64,000 nucleotides of DNA from Raphanus sativus (Eukaryota; Streptophyta; Magnoliopsida; Brassicales; Brassicaceae): the NCBI RefSeq assembly GCF_000801105.2, contig NC_079515.1:16515407-16579406 (forward strand), given 5' to 3'. The translations under genes were made by a program, and so were the position numbers. The first letter of the stretch is position 1. Every line of letters starts with the position of its first letter. The notes under the pieces were generated by a model. It searched no databases. It had not been told where the DNA came from and was given only the letters and a program-made list of their open reading frames with translations. Shown here piece after piece: positions 34,112 to 45,853 of the stretch.

Positions 34112-36393
34112 ATGAGTAACTCCAAGGATCTGACATACCATGGAGGGAGCTCTTCACAAACGAAACAAAAGATTGATCTGGAGAAGGTTATTATCAAGAT
34201 CCCGGAATGCGATATGACAGTCATGGCAGAGCGCTTCAAACTGACTCTCATCGGAAGGGTCCTTCACCTCGGTAGCAGAAGCATCAAAGCTCTGATCACT
34301 CAGTTACCCAAACCTCGCATATGGAACGTTGAAGGAAGGGTTCGTGGAAGAAACTTGGGTAATGGATGCTTTCAATTTGACTTTGGCAATGAAAAAGACC
34401 TTCATGCAGTTCTAAACAGGAGGCCTTGCCATTTTAATCAATGGAGCTTCCCTCTTGAACGATGGGAACCGTTTACTCGGAATGATTTCCCAAACACAAT
34501 ACCTTTTTGGGTGCAAGTCACAGGAGTACCAGTACACTTCTGGAATGATGGGACTTTCACTGAGATTGCTAAAGCACTGGGAACAAAGCTCGCTATTGAT
34601 GCAAAGAGTGCAAGGATCCACGTCTCTGTCAATATTGACATGCCTCTCCAGTTCGAAGGAACGGTTGGATTCCCGAATGGAGATACTGGGAAAGTTACTT
34701 TCCTCTATGTGGGACTCCATAGATATTGTTTCACATGCAAGATGATTTCTCATGATGAGAACAATTGTTCGGAGTTATCGGAGGAGCAAAGATTGCAGAA
34801 ACGTCTAGAAAGATTGGCTCAAAATACCCCTGGCTCCCAACGACAGTTCCCTCTCATGGAGAACCAAAACCGCAGCTCAACTGGAAAGAGACAAAGATCT
34901 CCTACTCTTGAGCTCTCTCGGAAATCCCCGCCATGTAAGCTTCAAACCACTGCCTCTCATGGAAGAAATGAAAACTATGGAACGGGGGAGGTCTCTCGAG
35001 AGAAAGAGTTAGGCAACTTTGACTACTCAAGACCGAGGAACCAGAAGTATGGGAATTCCCAATATTACCAAGACAAATCCCCACAGAGAAACAGAACGGC
35101 ATCGTATAGAAGATCCCTGCCTCGTCAGGCAGTTTGGGGACGACTAGATAGGGCACCACTCCCATCTCATTCTTCGGGACATGCTTCCCATGGACTACGC
35201 TCACAGGCAGTACGCCAGGACTACAAAACAAAGAGTAACTACAGTGAGAGGGACAGAGGACGCGACACTCGTTATCGAGATCATGCTAAGCCTGCTGATT
35301 ATGATCGTTTCAGAGGGCCAAGGGAGTCAAGGTATCATGAATGGCGTCCAAGGGAGCAACAAAGGGACAAGAATGGTCCAAAGGAAGCTGTTGATGATCG
35401 GATCAATGAGTCTAGAGAGTCTCTGCGAGCATCACACATACCAGTTAGGGTGGAACAAGAGAGGTCTGACTCCCAGAGGACAGTTTCAGAACAAATAGGT
35501 CATGCACAGACAAATGGAGAACATGGAAGTGGACCACAGAAATGAATCGGAGGAGGAACGGCGCAGGAGATTGAAAGGAAAAGCTATCATGACTTCAAAT
35601 GCAGATACTTTAATGCAACAGGCAAATGATACAACAAGCACAGCGCTTCTCATTGGGAGAAATACCATCATAATCAAGGAGCCATCTGCTCGGGTCCCTT
35701 CCAAGCATAACCTTCTTAAGTCTCAAGAGAAGAGCAGTGGCTGTATAAAGCCGAGACAGGAAGAAGAGATTACAGGTAAAGAAAAAACTTTGCCATCACA
35801 TGGTATTCTTGAAGTAGGAGATGAGGATTTGTTGAATGAAGAGCAAGCCAAGTTGATCACATTAACTGAAGAAGAGGAAGCGGAAGTTGACAAACTGACT
35901 TCCAAATTTGATGGAGTAATAATGGATGATAACATGATGGAAAACGATGATCTGCTGGTAGATGATCCAGGTTATGAAGCAGAGCAAATTGAAGCCATTT
36001 CTCAACTCTCTCCTATGATAATACAAGATGATAACATGGGCGATGAGAGTGACAATGACCAGCAACTAGCCAAAGAAGTGGCACAAGAGGCGGCTCAAGA
36101 AGGTAAGGAGTTGGATAGGAGTGGAGATGACACACAGCAGACTCATGGGGATCATCAAAAGGTGAGTCAACAGCCGGCTAGGGTCTGCTAAAGAAGAAAC
36201 CCACCTCAACTACCGAGGTTAAGGGTACTCAAGCGTCCAGGAAGTTACAGGCGCAAAGGGGTCGCTCCCCCAAGAAGAACAGAGGACCGGGTATGGCCCC
36301 AAAGTTCACTTCACAAAAATTCCCTCGACATGAGGTGTTTCCTTCTACTGGTAGTAAGAAATCTTTGTCTCTTTCAGGTTTGGTGGTGTCCTA
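34112..36393 (+). pseudogene. LINE ORF1 (gag-like, DUF4283 and zinc knuckle), frameshifted
   Basis: The probable start is the ATG at 34112 (MSNSKDLTYHGG), matching relatives better than the first in-frame ATG at 34046. Residues about 35-175 form the DUF4283 fold (FKLTLIGRVLHLG, FQFDFGNEKDL, PFWVQVTGVPVHFW). A CX2CX4HX4C zinc knuckle (C206, C209, H214, C219; CFTCKMISHDENNC) follows, then a long basic, arginine-rich linker. The frame ends at 35545, but the C-terminal acidic part continues one frame over (35502-36191), and a further frame carries the tail (LLKKKPTSTTEV to LSLSGLVVS) to about 36393, 18 bp before ORF2. Two frameshifts therefore break it. The protein would coat LINE RNA. Confidence 0.85.
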
Positions 36394-36414
36394 GAAACCA
36401 CCCAGTAAAAAGAT

Positions 36415-39400
36415 ATGAACATCATCTCCTGGAACTGTCAAGAGGCGGGCGCTTACTTGACGAAGCAACACTTGCGAGAGTTGCACCGTTATTTTGCACC
36501 TTCTTTTCTTTTTTTTATCAGAAACAAAAAAAAATCCTTTTCTTTTATGCAAGACTTTCAGTTTACTTTTGGTTATAATAAATTGTTCACCGTGGAATCC
36601 GAGGGTCGAAGCGGTGGACTAGCTCTTTTTTATATGGATTCGCTTGACGTCAAGATTCTATACTCTGATAAGCGGATGATTGACATCGAGGCTACAATCG
36701 AAGGGCATAAGACCTTCTTGACTTTTGTTTATGGTGATCCGGTCATTGAGTGCCGCGAGTATGTATGGGAATGTTTAACTCGGAAAAGCCTAGTTCGAAC
36801 GGGAGTGTGGTTTATGATAGGTGATTTCAATGAAATCACAAGTAACAAGGAAAAGAAAGGAGGACGCAAGAGACAAGAGTCCTCATTTATTCCGTTCAGA
36901 TCAATGATAGATAACTGCGGCATGATTGAGTTCCCCTGCAGAGGGAATCCGATGTCTTGGGTAGGCTTCCGCAGTAATGGTAAGGTTCAATGCCGTTTAG
37001 ACCGTGCCTTAGGTAATGAAGAGTGGCATCATCTCTTTTCCCACACGAATGTGGAGTATCTTAAGCTTTGGGGCTCTGATCATTGGCCAGTACCGGATAT
37101 AATTCAATCTCGAGAAATAAGGAACCAACGCAGCTTCAAGTTTGATATAATATGGCTCGGAAAAGATGGCTTAGAAGACGCCATTAAAGCTGGCTGGGGG
37201 ATCACGGCAAGGAGAGAAGCCAGCGAACTTTACTTCAAAATAAGCAATGTTAGACGCGCCATATCGAGATGGAAGAAGAAGAATCCGACCAACTCGGCGA
37301 AGAAAATTGAAGATATAAAAGCTCTTCTCGAGACTGCGCAGACTGCAGATGAAGCTACCAGTGAGGAAATCCTTAATCTAAAATGGAACCTCTGCTCAGC
37401 TTATAGAGAAGAAGAACTCTATTGGAAACAGAAAAGCAGAGTTTTATGGCTTCAAGAAGGCGACCGTAATACGAAATTCTTCCATGCTGCCACCAAACAG
37501 AGACGCGGGAGGAATAGGATCATTAAATTAAAAAAGGCTACCGGAGGTTGGGTGGAAAACGAAGGAGTGGAGCGGGTAGCGACTACGTACTTTCAGAACC
37601 TATTCACTACATCTTCCCCAGGCGATCCAACAGAAGTACTCCGGTTTATTACCGCCCAGGTTACACCTGAGATCAACACATCACTTATACGGCCGGTATT
37701 GGATGCAGAGATAAGGAAAGCAATCGATGAGATCAATCCAGAAAAAGCCCCGGGTCCGGACGGTATGACGGGTACTTTCTATCAAGCTTTTGGTGACATT
37801 ATAGCAGAAGACGTGATCCATACGGTCAGGAAATTCTTTGATTCCGGTACCTTTGATCAGCGCTTGAACCAAACCAACATATGTTTGATACCTAAAACCG
37901 ACCGGCCAGAAGAAATGACTGAATTTCGTCCTATCAGCTTGTGCAATGTAAGCTATAAGATCATCTCAAAGATCATGTGTCAACGACTAAAGAGACACCT
38001 CCCGAATTTAATTTCGGAGACCCAATCAGCCTTTGTCGCTCGACGTCTGATTTCAGATAACATACTAGTAGCCCAGGAGATTTTTCATGCCTCGAGAACA
38101 AACCCGATATGCAAGTCCAAGTTTGTAGCCATCAAGACGGATATGAGTAAGGCTTATGACCGAGTGGAATGGAATTTTCTGGAAGCTCTGATGTTAAAAA
38201 TGAGGTTCGCACCTCAGTGGGTCGCATGGATCAAATGGTGTATTTCTTCGGTTTCATATCAGGTGCTCATCAACGGGGAACCTAAAGGAGATATATTACC
38301 ATCAAGAGGATTACGGCAGGGCGACCCTTTATCGCCGTTCCTGTTAATAATCTTAACGGAGGCTCTCATATCTCAAACTAAAGGCGCGGAGGCCGAGGGA
38401 CGATTAACAGGTTTAAAAATTGCCCAAGCTAGCCCAGCAGTCTCGCATCTTCTGTTTGCAGACGACAGCTTATTTTTCTGCAAAGCGGATGTCCAGCAGT
38501 ATGCTGAGTTGATGAATATCATTAATAATTATGGTATTGCTTCAGGCCAACAGCTTAATATCTCCAAGTCATCTATCCTATTTGGTAGTAAGGTTACTGC
38601 AGAGGTAAAACAGGAGATCAAAAGAACAGTGGGGATCAATAAATAAGGCGGAATGGGTACTTATTTAGGGCTCCCAAAGAAGATATGCGGATCCAAAAGA
38701 CAGGTCTTTGCTTTTATCATAGATCGGCTAAATAAACGAATCAACTCGTGGACGGCAAAGTTTCTGTCGAAAGGGGGCAAGGAGATCCTTATCAAGTCAG
38801 TGGCGCAAGCCCTACCAACATATATTATGTCTTGTTTCCTACTACCACAAGACATCTTGAACAAACTTAAAAGCGCGATTGCGAAGTTTTGGTGGAGTAC
38901 TAAACAAAATAATAGGGGTCTCCACTTGATGTCGTGGGATAAAGTCTGCAAACCGGCGGAGCAAGGTGGCCTGGGATTTAGAGATCTCAAAAAGTTTAAT
39001 CTCGCATTACTTGTGAAGCAACTCTGGCGCTTAATTCATCATCCATATTCTTTATTGGCTAGGTTACTAAAGGGCAGATATTATAGATTTACGAATCCTA
39101 TGGAGATAGCAACATCGAACTCACCCTCGTATGGATGGAAAAGCATGTTAGCAGCTAGAGAACTTCTTAAGTCTGGCCTGCGTCGCACAATAGGATCAGG
39201 TTTTAATACAAGAGTTTGGTTCGATTGCTGGCTTCCGACTCAGGCACCTCGGCTTACTAAGGACAATGGGGCGTGGAGAGACCCTGCGCTTTATGTTAAC
39301 CATCTCATCGATCATAGCACCAGGGAATGGAAGTTGGATATTATCCAGAACATATGTGACCCGGAGGATGCGAAGCTCATCCAGAGCATAAAGCCTAGCC

Positions 39401-40490
39401 GTCTTTTTAAAAACGATGGCTTCTGTTGGGTCCATACTCAATCTGGCTTGTACACAGTCAAGTCTGGATATGATACAGCGACAAAACTACAGCTGGAAAG
39501 AGAGGAGCAGCAAGTGCTAGAGCCTAATATCAATCCCTTACTATATAAGGTGTGGAATATAAAAGCACCTAGAAAGATTCAACACTTTCTATGGCAGTGC
39601 CTTACAGGATGTGTGGTGGTTTGCAGCAGACTAACTGATAGACACTGCGGCACTGTTCGTTCGTGTTCAAGATGTGGAGCTGAAGATGAGTCAATAAATC
39701 ATCTCCTCTTCGAGTGTCCGCCAGCAGTCCAGACATGGGCCTTATCGGATATCCCTATTATTCCGGGTCAATTCCCGAGCTCATCTCTATATGGGAATTT
39801 TGATTTTCTCTTGTTCAGAGCCCCGACAAGAGGTATTTCTCAGCAGAGATCGGAAAAGTTCCCTTGGATCATTTGGTATGTATGAAAGCAAGAAACGACA
39901 AGCTGTTGAATGGAATAGAGGTATCACCTATGGACTCTTTACAGAAGGCAACTCAGGAAGGTGAGGAATGGAAGGTGGCACAACAATTATTAAAACCAGG
40001 GAAAGTGAAAGAACGTTCACAAAACGTTAACCAAGAGGAGAGAAGTAGGCTGCCTCTACCGAGATGTCAAGTGGATGCATCTTGGGCAGCCAATCAATCT
40101 ACTTTTGGAGGTGGCTTTGTTATGGAGCTACAAGGAGGGATCAAGTCGTCGGGTTCCTTTGGGGAAACAAGTCCTCACCCCCTTGCATGCGGAGTTGAAC
40201 TCGCTATTATGGGCTATGCGAGCGTCTCTCCAACTGAGGCAGGGTACTATGCATTTCGAATCAGATTGCCTGCAAATGGTAAAACTGATTGAAGAAGAAG
40301 AATTTTGGCCAGCTTTGGCTTCTGAATAGGAAGATTTCTTTCATACTCGTTCATTGTTTACTACTTTTAGTTTATCTTTTATTCCGCGTGAGCTTAATGC
40401 TAGAGCCGATTCCCTTGCGAAAGGAGCTCGAGCAAAAGCCTCTGATTTTCCCATGTAAACGATTTGGTTTACTCGGGGTTAGCTTTACAG
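36415..40490 (+). pseudogene. LINE ORF2 (endonuclease/reverse transcriptase/RNase H), disrupted
   Basis: Starts MNIISWNCQEAG. The EEP endonuclease (about 1-230) has GDFNEI and SDHWPV. The reverse transcriptase has FRPISLCNVSYKIISK, KTDMSKAYDRVEW, GLRQGDPLSPF and catalytic FADD. An in-frame TAA at 38644-38646 separates it from MGTYLGLPK (38653); the zf-RVT domain (IQHFLWQCLTG, CSRCGAEDESINHLLFECPP) follows. A one-base loss in WYVW-KARNDK near 39882 shifts frame; the RNase H part (CQVDASW, GGFVMEL; then LHAELNSLLWAMRAS in another frame) has further shifts and a TAG at 40327. The endonuclease catalytic glutamate is missing: the SETK site reads FIRNKK because of offsetting homopolymer indels. Confidence 0.93.
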
Positions 40491-40560
40491 ACTAACCTTA
40501 CCGGACCAGCTTAATGAAACATGGTGTTTGCCGTAAAAAAAAAGACGGAAGAAGAGAAGA

Positions 40561-40890
40561 GTACAAAATGTTTTCTTTGACTAAGCAAGGTGTATCGAAT
40601 GTTTGTGATGTCAAACAAAGAAGAAATGTATTTTATTATGTGTCTATATATGTAATGTAATGGTGTTTTTGTAATTTTTCTAGTATGGTAAGAGTTATTT
40701 AATTTGGACCGTGAGAGGAGCTGAGATGTTGACACCTCGACATATTAAGCAATATTACAACTTTAAAATGATTTTCTTTCAATATATAAAGGATTTTGAA
40801 ACTCAAAGTTGGTTTTTAGTGGCTATGGTTAAAAAATTAAAGCAAAAGAAGAAAACACAAAGAACATATCTTAATTAGGAGAAGCAAGGG
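40561..40890. other. Flank of the LINE, no gene seen
   Basis: The first 60 bp resemble 33674-33714 (gtacaaaatgttt-ctttga ... tgtgatgtcaa), see findings. Otherwise AT-rich. Confidence 0.4.
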
Positions 40891-40894
40891 AATG

Positions 40895-41265
40895 GCTCTT
40901 AAAGCATGTTTATCCCTAATACCCACTTGGGTATCTTTCTATTTTTTCTTTTTTACTTTTTTTTTAATTTAAAAAAAAAATAAAATGTACCAATCGCGGG
41001 CCGCCACGTGTCGTGGGACCCGTGAACAAACTCAAAAAACGTATCCTCACCAAACGACGTCTTCTCCTTTTTTCTTCTTGGTTTCCACCCTCTGTGGTCC
41101 CCCCCCCCCTTCCATCAAGAAATCCCCCACCATCCTGCGATAATTACGGTCTTAATCCACATATCTATACAAGAATAGGTAGATGAGAGATAGAGATCAT
41201 ATTAAAAGATCTGGTCACGACCGGGCCTTTAATAATTAAGAACCTCTCCAAGTGGGTTTTCATCT
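40895..41265. mobile_element. Possible Harbinger-type MITE
   Basis: The left end taaagcatgtttatccctaa followed by tacccacttgggtatct resembles crucifer Harbinger MITE ends, and the interior has the typical atcgcgggccgccacgtgtc patch. The right side has ccaagtgggt near 41250 in the inverted sense, but the terminal repeat beyond it is not convincing. Confidence 0.35.
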
Positions 41266-41481
41266 TACTCATTTTGGCCAAAATAAATTTGAGTTTTGAG
41301 TTGACTTTTTTTTCATGTCAGCGAATTTTGGATTGCCTTGATGGTTGATCATACGAACTAGTTCACTATGATATATCACGAGTCCTAAGCCAGACTATAT
41401 AATCAATTAATAAACCAAACTAGTCACTTTTGTTATTCTAGTGTTATATAACACTTAAACAATAAGCCATTTGCCACTTAA

Positions 41482-42736
41482 TTAAGCAATTGGATAATAA
41501 GCATTCTGAGCCACACCACACATGCCCTCAGGCCAGTCCACGTCTCTACGAATCCTAATGTAACCATTCTCTCCCCAAGTCTCACCCCAAGAATTCTTAG
41601 CTAGCCAATACTTGATCCCTTCAGGGCTAGTCCCGTAGCCAACGAACGTCACCGCATGATTCACTCTGGTCCCACAGTACGGCTCATCGTACACTCCCCC
41701 TGAGTAATGCATGAAACCGGGTCCATCTGCGTCAATGGAAACCGAGACAGGCTGTCTCGACACAGCCTCGAGCAACGCACGCTCGTTGTTGCTTGGAACA
41801 GTCTGGAAACCTCTGATTGATGCGGCGGGTCTCGCATTAAACCGGCACATCTCGTATGTCCATAGGAAAGGGTACGCTTGCTCTGAGAAAGGGTAAGCTT
41901 CTTCTGAGGCAATGCCTTGGTTTTGGACTATGTAGTCGAAAGCTTCTGTCATTATCCCACCTCCACAACCATTATTATACCCTCTGTCGCAATCTATAAG
42001 CTGTTGTTCAGATAATGGTATAAGTTTGCCTCCGGCAATCTTTGTCACACCTTCCACAGCGGCAACAGCTGAGAACGCCCAACAACCTCCTGCTCAAATA
42101 TAAACCCATATATATTGATTAGTTTTCTTATATATAGATTATTTACCTTATCATTGAGATTCGTATTACTCTAAACCTAGACTGGGAAACCAACCTTGGG
42201 GTTTAAGTTTTTTAAAAAATTATGACTAAATTCAGATTACTACAGAATGTTAATCATGCATATCATCGTTTAGAATGCTTACCGCATAGGCCTTGGTATC
42301 TAACCGGTGTTACAGCTCCTTCGTTTCTCCAATCTTTGGTCTCATGAGGGGCGACATCAGTGACGTTCCAGTCCTGATACGGTTCCACTTCATACATAAA
42401 TCCACTTGGTGAATATCCGCCAGTGCTCCTAAGACCGGTATGTGTGGCAATGAAATCCTCTTCGGGCCAATCCGCAAACTCGTTGACACCAAGCTTGTAG
42501 GTTCTGTCTCCCTTTCTATTAAATTCCTCAATGAATTTAAAGTTCTTCTTGAACATGTCGAATCTCATCTGTTTCTCGAGCTCGCTGTTATAAACTCGAG
42601 AGAATCGATTCATCCATTGTTGATGGTGGTCAGCCAATAGTGGCTCGTGGAAGGTGACACGAGATGTCGCTTGAGAGACGTTCAAACCCATGGAAAGAAT
42701 GGTTAGAACCACAAACATGAGCACTATCGATGACAT
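41482..42736 (-). CDS. Papain-type (C1A) cysteine protease, two exons, 353 aa
   Basis: Exon 1 is 42736-42283 and exon 2 is 42089-41482, joined by a GT/AG intron inside the CGGC site. Residues 1-24 form a hydrophobic signal peptide (IVLMFVVLTILSMGL). The I29 inhibitory propeptide with an ERFNIN-like helix spans about 36-93 (QQWMNRFSRVYN, FKFIEEFN, LGVNEFADW). The mature domain begins near 134 (KDWRNEGAVTPV). The catalytic set is complete: Q148, C154 (QGLCGGCWAFSA), H296 (VNHAVTFVGYG), N317 (KNSWGETWG). It belongs to the SAG12-like vacuolar/secreted protease group, degrading proteins after propeptide removal. Oddity: residues about 215-226 contain a near-duplicate AYPF-SEQ-AYPF (AYPFSEQAYPFLW), about seven residues longer than I expect for relatives. 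A TATA-like box lies about 65 bp upstream. Confidence 0.92.
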
Positions 42737-42799
42737 TTTTTTTTATGAATAAGGTTTTGAGTTTGTTGTTGTGAAGAAGTACGAATGGCGGAAAAGGTA

Positions 42800-42808
42800 C
42801 TTATAAAG
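42800..42808 (-). promoter_or_regulatory. TATA-like box of the cysteine protease gene
   Basis: TTCTTTATAAGTACC on the minus strand lies 65-70 bp before the ATG at 42736, the normal spacing for a plant TATA box with a short 5' UTR. Confidence 0.5.
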
Positions 42809-42949
42809 AAAAGAATTGTAGTTAGTTATGATCTTACTGGAAATTGAGAAAATATTGCAAGTTCACTCCATATTTTGCAGCTTTATTTGCACATTTATAG
42901 CAACCAATGTATATCTACCATCACGACTTCATTTTTAAAATAAAGAGAA

Positions 42950-43105
42950 TAAGATCTTGCTATATTTACTAGCAACAATACTGTTAATGTTTTTACCTTG
43001 CTATATTTACTAGCAACAATACTGTTAATGTTTTTTTTTTTTTTAAAACTGGCTTCTACTGTTAATGTTTTTACCAATACAAAAACAATACTGTTAATGG
43101 TAGTG
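42950..43105 (+). repeat. Tandem repeats of actgttaatgttttt units
   Basis: cttgctatatttactagcaa followed by caatactgttaatgttttt occurs at 42955 and 42997 (about 42-bp unit), with two more partial copies of actgttaatg at 43057 and 43089, separated by a T-run. Confidence 0.8.
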
Positions 43106-44341
43106 TTACGTATGCGTTCAAATGGAATCGATCGTGTGGGTTTTAAAATATTAAAAGTTATTTCGAACCCAAAATTATCATTGCAGGCTTTGCAGCATTG
43201 ATTATTGGTTTTTGGGGGTAATTGAGTATTAGACTATGACCGCCTTTTTAAAACGCAAAAATTATTTTTGGTTACAAAATTTATTTTAGTTCTATAAAAA
43301 GAAAATTATTTGTAAGCAATTTTGTTTTAATAAATAGAAAATAGTGTACCGAATTTATGTCTTCATTTGTCTGAAGTGTTTGTTTTATGATGAGCATTAT
43401 GAGTTGTTTTATTTGAGTTTGATTAGTTGGGCTTGCACATAAAATTGTTATAATCAAAGTTCGCTATAGTCAAGTTTATAACTCAGGATCGAGTTAAGGC
43501 GACCTTTCGCTTGTGTTTTTTTTTTGAGAAAGATCTTTCGCATTTGTAAAACCAAAAAAAATGGAATTATATTAAAAGTGATGAAATCAACACCATATAA
43601 TAGTTTCTTTTTATATGTGTAGGAATCTGTGTGTTATTAGGTAAGATTTAAATTTCTTAGAATATCTGATAATACTATTCTATTGGAAGAATATACTTGT
43701 GCCTTTGTGTTTATTTCAAAATAGTTGTTACTATTGATAGATTTATTTTTAACAGTTCCCTATAGTTTTGGTCTAATTAAAATGACAAACTAAGATTAAT
43801 AAAGTTTTCAAATTTTGATGTCAAAAAAAAAGAAATCTTCAAATTTTAAAAATTAAACCACAAATCAATGATTAAATATTGAGACAGTGAAACAAAGCCA
43901 AGATAGAACCTCAATCCGGACCCTCAACCAACGTCAGTCCAAAACGAAAGAGACGACGAACTACCAAAGCCTAAGCTTGACCAGCCATCTACGACTGAGT
44001 GGCACACCAGATCTGTAACAGCCATACCATCGACAAGATCCAAATTCTGAAAAGCTCCATGAAAACAAAAACGAGTTAATTCAAAATCGAAGCATAAGAG
44101 GACATGACTCTCTCCAAAGTTTATGTTTAAACATTTCAATATGTATTTGACATCTAGAAATAATATTGTAAAATTCAATATGTATGCGACACTGGAAACA
44201 TTATAGTTTTAAAAAATATTCCACCTAATAACAAGTTCAATCCAAAATTTATGTTTTAATAGTATTGATTATCAACATGTGTCATTTTATATAATATTTT
44301 CAATTTTAGCATAGCAGATTAAATGAGTATAAAATATATTA
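43106..44341. other. Intergenic DNA, no gene recognised
   Basis: AT-rich. A GC-richer segment at 43880-44120 has a short minus-strand frame (43924-44178) without recognisable motifs; it may be an old retroposon piece but has no identifiable ends. Confidence 0.4.
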
Positions 44342-44500
44342 AATAGCATCAAATTATTTTTTTATCAAAATTTTGTTTATATTTTTTTTTGTCATCAACA
44401 TAAAACAGATTCAATATGACTTTGTAAACCACACCAGCAGTTCCGCATCCATGTGGACAAGACTGGTTGTTTTCTAACACTTCAATAGCATCAAATTATT
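44342..44500 (-). mobile_element. Severely 5'-truncated LINE insertion, 125 bp, exact 17-bp target duplication
   Basis: aatagcatcaaattatt occurs at 44342-44358 and 44484-44500. The insert begins with a T-rich tract (the poly(A) of a minus-strand copy) and then gtcatcaacataaaacagat and gactttgtaaaccacaccag, which resembles the 3' UTR of the LINE fragment at 48775-48850 (gtcatcgacttttatagact, gactctgtaaaccaaactgg). Confidence 0.75.
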
Positions 44501-44774
44501 AACTTTCATTTATAAATAATAACTGGATTAATTAATAATATTTTAATGTTTTCTGACTAACTACAAAATTAATGAATTATTTTACAGAATATATTAAAAA
44601 TCAATAAGATTTTGTAGAATCTTTATTCTACATATTTTGTTAGAATCTAAAAATAAATGCATATTAGAATAAAAAGATATTAAAAGATATTGTAATTAAA
44701 TTAGTGAAAATAATTTTTATATAATTTCGTTAAATAAATAATCACATTTATTGAAGTTCCAAGATTGAATAGTT

Positions 44775-45335
44775 TTTGGGAGTGATTGGTTCGACCGTGG
44801 ATGTAAAAATCTAGCTGTAAAAGTTTAGATGTAGTTAAGTTGGTTGTAGCTGTAAAGTTGTAGCTGTAAAGTTGTTATTGTACATTTTTTTTGCAGAGAC
44901 TTTTGCTGTAGTTAAATTTGTTGTAGTTGTAAGTTATATGTTGTAAGTTATATGTTGTAGATATTTCAAAATAAAATATGTGATGTATATATAAAATAAT
45001 TATTTTTATCAACTAAAATAATTTATATTAATGATTTTTATAAATTATCAAAGTTTACTGTTATTTAAAATGTAATATATAAATAATATTTTATGTTATT
45101 TAAACATTTCAACAGTTTTGAAAACACCCAGAATTAAATTAAAATATTTATAAATGTTTTTTTTATGATTATCTAATTTATTTGATATCATAAATAGTTT
45201 TTTCATTTTAAAGTTTCTAAAGCCTATAAAACAAGGATGTGGGTTTTTTGCTTAAAATACATAAGAAAAATATTTGCTTTAGATTTTTTGTTGTAGTTTT
45301 AAAAATAAATCTAAACATGATTGATAAAGATAAAT
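44775..45335. mobile_element. Possible hAT-type MITE
   Basis: The left part gggagtgattggttcgacc, with repeated tgtagctgtaaagttg words, and the inverted right part (ttatcaatcatg, then actacaacaaaaa) resemble hAT MITEs whose ends read GTGATTGGTT and whose flanks repeat TGTAGCTGTA. No clear 8-bp duplication was found. Confidence 0.35.
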
Positions 45336-45764
45336 CTAAAAAAAAAAAAGATAGTTCTTTAGAATGTGTGTTTTTTTTTTTGTGATTAAAAACATCTTTG
45401 ACTCATCTTTATGATTTTCTCTATGAAAGATGAACTCTAAGATATAATGAGGTTTTGTTCCACTGTGTTTTTTAAATAATAGAGGATTGTTATATTTTCT
45501 CCTATTATCGAAAAAGATATTAGAATCAAAAACCATCTCTATTTTAACTCTTTCTAATGTCATGATTGGCAAATAACTAAACTGAATCTGTCAAATCATG
45601 ATCATCCTTTTCAAGATTATATATTATTGTAAAACCAGGTTACATAAGCTTTTGACTTCAAGGTAGTTTCCATACATTTTCACAAATTTTTCATGTAGAA
45701 GTAACATAATATAAAAATAATATTCTGTAGACCTTCAAAGCTCTTCTTAATTTCTGTGATGCGT
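45336..45764. other. Upstream region of the HIPP gene
   Basis: AT-rich, no additional gene. The proximal 200 bp is the presumptive promoter. Confidence 0.4.
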
Positions 45765-45776
45765 ATTTATATATGT
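45765..45776 (+). promoter_or_regulatory. TATA-like element of the HIPP gene
   Basis: cgtatttatatatgtttctt lies about 80 bp before the ATG at 45854, with a CT-rich stretch after it, as in plant core promoters. Confidence 0.45.
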
Positions 45777-45853
45777 TTCTTCTCTATTCATTCATCGACC
45801 AAACTGTGATAAGTCTTAAAGACCTCTCTCTTTAGTTACGCTATAACGATAAA

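Larger units (their letters stand above)
33715..40560 (+). mobile_element. Full-length L1-type LINE, 6.8 kb, mutated
   Basis: The body at 33733-40542 ends in eight or nine A and is flanked by an exact 18-bp duplication agacggaagaagagaaga (33715-33732 and 40543-40560). The order is a GC-rich 5' UTR, ORF1 (DUF4283 plus zinc knuckle), ORF2 (endonuclease, reverse transcriptase, zf-RVT, RNase H), a short 3' UTR and the poly(A). Frameshifts and stops in both ORFs make it immobile by itself, although the perfect duplication points to a fairly recent arrival. Confidence 0.93.

Noticed and set aside
34057..36923. Antisense open frames within LINE ORF1 and ORF2
   Set aside because: Shadows of the real LINE coding frames, without motifs of their own.
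42310..42640. Additional frames overlapping the cysteine protease exon
   Set aside because: The protease reading has a full set of family motifs, and these do not.
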